A stretch of DNA of 20,293 nucleotides. It comes from Gemmatimonadaceae bacterium (GTDB taxonomy: Bacteria > Gemmatimonadota > Gemmatimonadetes > Gemmatimonadales > Gemmatimonadaceae). A program made the translations under genes and the position numbers. Below the pieces are notes generated by a model. The model was not told where the DNA came from and searched no databases. It saw nothing but the letters and a program-made list of their open reading frames with translations. The stretch lies in the NCBI GenBank assembly GCA_025357975.1, contig JANYKY010000362.1, forward strand, positions 1 to 20,293, read 5' to 3'. Every line of letters starts with the position of its first letter. Within the stretch, counting starts at the first letter, position 1. Below, in pieces: positions 18,931 to 20,293 of this stretch.

Positions 18931-20293
18931 CTGAGCTAGCAGGGAATTCCTGTCATCTGCCGCCAGCCGGATTTCGAGGCATTTATCGCGCGGATGCCGT
19001 CGCTCGCGCGGTTTATTCGGAGGCTGCAGGAATTGGTCGCATCGTGCCCGCAGCCGTCGCAGTTCCACTCGATGCTGATGATGTCGTCACTCTCGTGAAA
19101 TGGGCGAGCGAAAATTCGTTGTCACTTATTCCGCGCGGATCAGGAACGAGCATGGCCGGCGGTGCCATTGGGTCCGGAGTGATTGTCGACTTGAGCCGGA
19201 TCAACAAAATCGGTGATGTGGATACCGATCATAAAATGATCTGGGTAGGGCCCGGAGCCATCCGGGGCGCCGTGAATTTTGCGGCCGAGCAGAAGTCGCT
19301 GCGATTTCCGGTGGATCCGTCCAGTGGCGATTACTGCACCATTGGCGGAATGGCTTCGACGAATGCCGCCGGCGCTCACACTCTCGCTTTGGGTGCAACG
19401 CGCCGATGGGTGATGGCGCTCGATTGCGTTTTTGAAGATGGATCCCGGGCTACGGTCGAGCGTGGGTTACCGCTGCCCGAGGGATCTCCAGTGATCGAGA
19501 GATTCATCGCCGAGGCGAGCGAGCGCGTCCTGACGGATGGGATGAAGAACAATGCCTGGCACGCGAACGTCACGAAAGATTCGTCGGGATATGGCATTCA
19601 TGCTTTCGCAGAGAGCGGTGAGCTGGTTGACCTGCTTGTCGGCAGCGAGGGTACACTCGCGCTTATCGTCGGAGTGAAGCTCGCGCTCATTGATTTGCCG
19701 GTAGCAACCAGTGGAGTCCTCGGCTGTTTCGGTTCGCTCGATGATGCGGTTGGCGCTGCGGTGATGGCGCGTGTGTCGGGTGCAGTCGCGTGCGAGCTGC
19801 TCGACCGAACTTTTCTCGACGTTGCCGCATCTGGTGCCGGTCATTCGCCCGTCGCGGCACTCAGTTCGGTGCCGCCGGAAACCGAGGCTGTGCTGATCGC
19901 GGAAATAGAGGGAGATAATCTTCAGGCGGCGAATCTGGCCGCGGCAGAATTGGCCCAGTCGTTCGAAGATTTTGGCGCAACGTCTGTAAGGCTCGCATCC
20001 GGTCCTACCGAGCAGCACGATATCTGGGAATTGCGTCACGCGGCTAGTCCGATCCTCGCGAAGCTCGACCCCGCGCTCAAGTCAATGCAGTTCATTGAAG
20101 ACGGAACCGTCCCGGCGGCGCGGCTCGCTGACTACGTCCGTGGAGTCAGAGCTGCGCTGGACGCCCGCAGCATTCGCGGTGTGATCTTCGGGCATGCCGG
20201 CGATGCGCACATGCACGTGAACCCGCTCATCGACGTGAGCAAGCCCGGTTGGCGCGATGACGTCAGCGGTTTGCTCGAAGACGTCGTCGCTCT
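18927..20293 (+). CDS. FAD-linked oxidase (GlcD/D-lactate dehydrogenase type), runs off the window
   Basis: An open frame of 455 codons with no stop before the window end. It belongs to the VAO/PCMH flavoprotein family (FAD_binding_4 plus oxidase C-terminal domain), which oxidises 2-hydroxy acids such as glycolate, D-lactate or D-2-hydroxyglutarate. Visible are VAVPLDADDVVTLVKWASEN, the FAD-phosphate loop IPRGSGTSMAGGA (about residues 68-80), FPVDPSSGDYCTIGGMASTN (about 125-145) and, in the oxidase domain, GHAGDAHMHVNP (422-433), matching the metal/substrate-binding GHxGDxxxH motif. The pattern around residues 125-145 is like long D-lactate dehydrogenases that continue into an Fe-S (CCG-domain) half; that part would be beyond the window. 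The start ATG 18927 overlaps the dehydrogenase stop by 4 bases. Confidence 0.92.
   Translation, partial: MTELAGNSCHLPPAGFRGIYRADAVARAVYSEAAGIGRIVPAAVAVPLDADDVVTLVKWASENSLSLIPRGSGTSMAGGAIGSGVIVDLSRINKIGDVDTDHKMIWVGPGAIRGAVNFAAEQKSLRFPVDPSSGDYCTIGGMASTNAAGAHTLALGATRRWVMALDCVFEDGSRATVERGLPLPEGSPVIERFIAEASERVLTDGMKNNAWHANVTKDSSGYGIHAFAESGELVDLLVGSEGTLALIVGVKLALIDLPVATSGVLGCFGSLDDAVGAAVMARVSGAVACELLDRTFLDVAASGAGHSPVAALSSVPPETEAVLIAEIEGDNLQAANLAAAELAQSFEDFGATSVRLASGPTEQHDIWELRHAASPILAKLDPALKSMQFIEDGTVPAARLADYVRGVRAALDARSIRGVIFGHAGDAHMHVNPLIDVSKPGWRDDVSGLLEDVVA

Noticed and set aside
19467..20039. Minus-strand open frame of 190 codons near the window end
   Set aside because: The opposite strand encodes an FAD-linked oxidase with clear motifs through this region.

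Overview
The window looks like a chromosomal contig from a free-living, probably soil or sediment, bacterium of moderately high GC. The gene content would fit Gemmatimonadota or a neighbouring phylum, but this is inference from general gene style and no marker gene proves it. There is no phage, CRISPR array, tRNA or rRNA. Genes are tightly packed, with many GTG starts, 4-bp stop/start overlaps, and several first genes that have a -10-like TANNNT hexamer 6-7 bases before the start codon, which suggests leaderless transcripts.

Layout. Bases 1-296 hold a perfect 84-bp inverted repeat that cuts off an aldehyde dehydrogenase gene and is most likely a chimeric contig end. Bases 77-2269 (minus) form a small operon: deoxyribose-phosphate aldolase (deoC), a DinB/YfiT-like protein and the truncated aldehyde dehydrogenase, consistent with breakdown of deoxyribose phosphate through acetaldehyde. 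A GNAT acetyltransferase (minus) and a HAD phosphatase (plus) diverge from about 3.05 kb. A Bax-inhibitor-1 family membrane protein and a soluble PAS-PAS histidine kinase follow. Pterin carbinolamine dehydratase (minus) and a radical SAM protein of the SplB/Rv2578c type (plus) diverge around 6.6 kb. The radical SAM gene carries a 38-bp perfect palindrome inside its 3' end.

From 7.8 to 10.7 kb (minus) lie an exported Met-rich protein with a peptidoglycan-binding-like C-terminus, an ECF sigma factor with a coupled membrane-anchored partner followed by a clear intrinsic terminator, and a class III CoA-transferase.

From 10.97 kb everything reads on the plus strand: a phasin/histone-H1-like protein; then a tight run of M20 peptidase, a 73-aa unknown protein, an RNase HI lacking two canonical catalytic acids, a double zinc-ribbon protein and an acetyl-CoA acetyltransferase; then an exported protein of unknown function. 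A 337-bp gene-free stretch carries a composite inverted-repeat element built from 9-bp CACGGAG units. The last operon has a two-helix membrane protein, 3-hydroxybutyryl-CoA dehydrogenase and an FAD-linked oxidase that runs off the window.

Thiolase, 3-hydroxybutyryl-CoA dehydrogenase, CoA-transferase and the phasin-like protein together suggest C4 acyl-CoA or polyhydroxyalkanoate metabolism, but no PHA synthase or acetoacetyl-CoA reductase is present here. I did not find a convincing new multi-gene system. The best leads are the atypical RNase HI, the two palindromic or inverted-repeat elements, the TANNNT leaderless pattern and the Met-rich exported protein.
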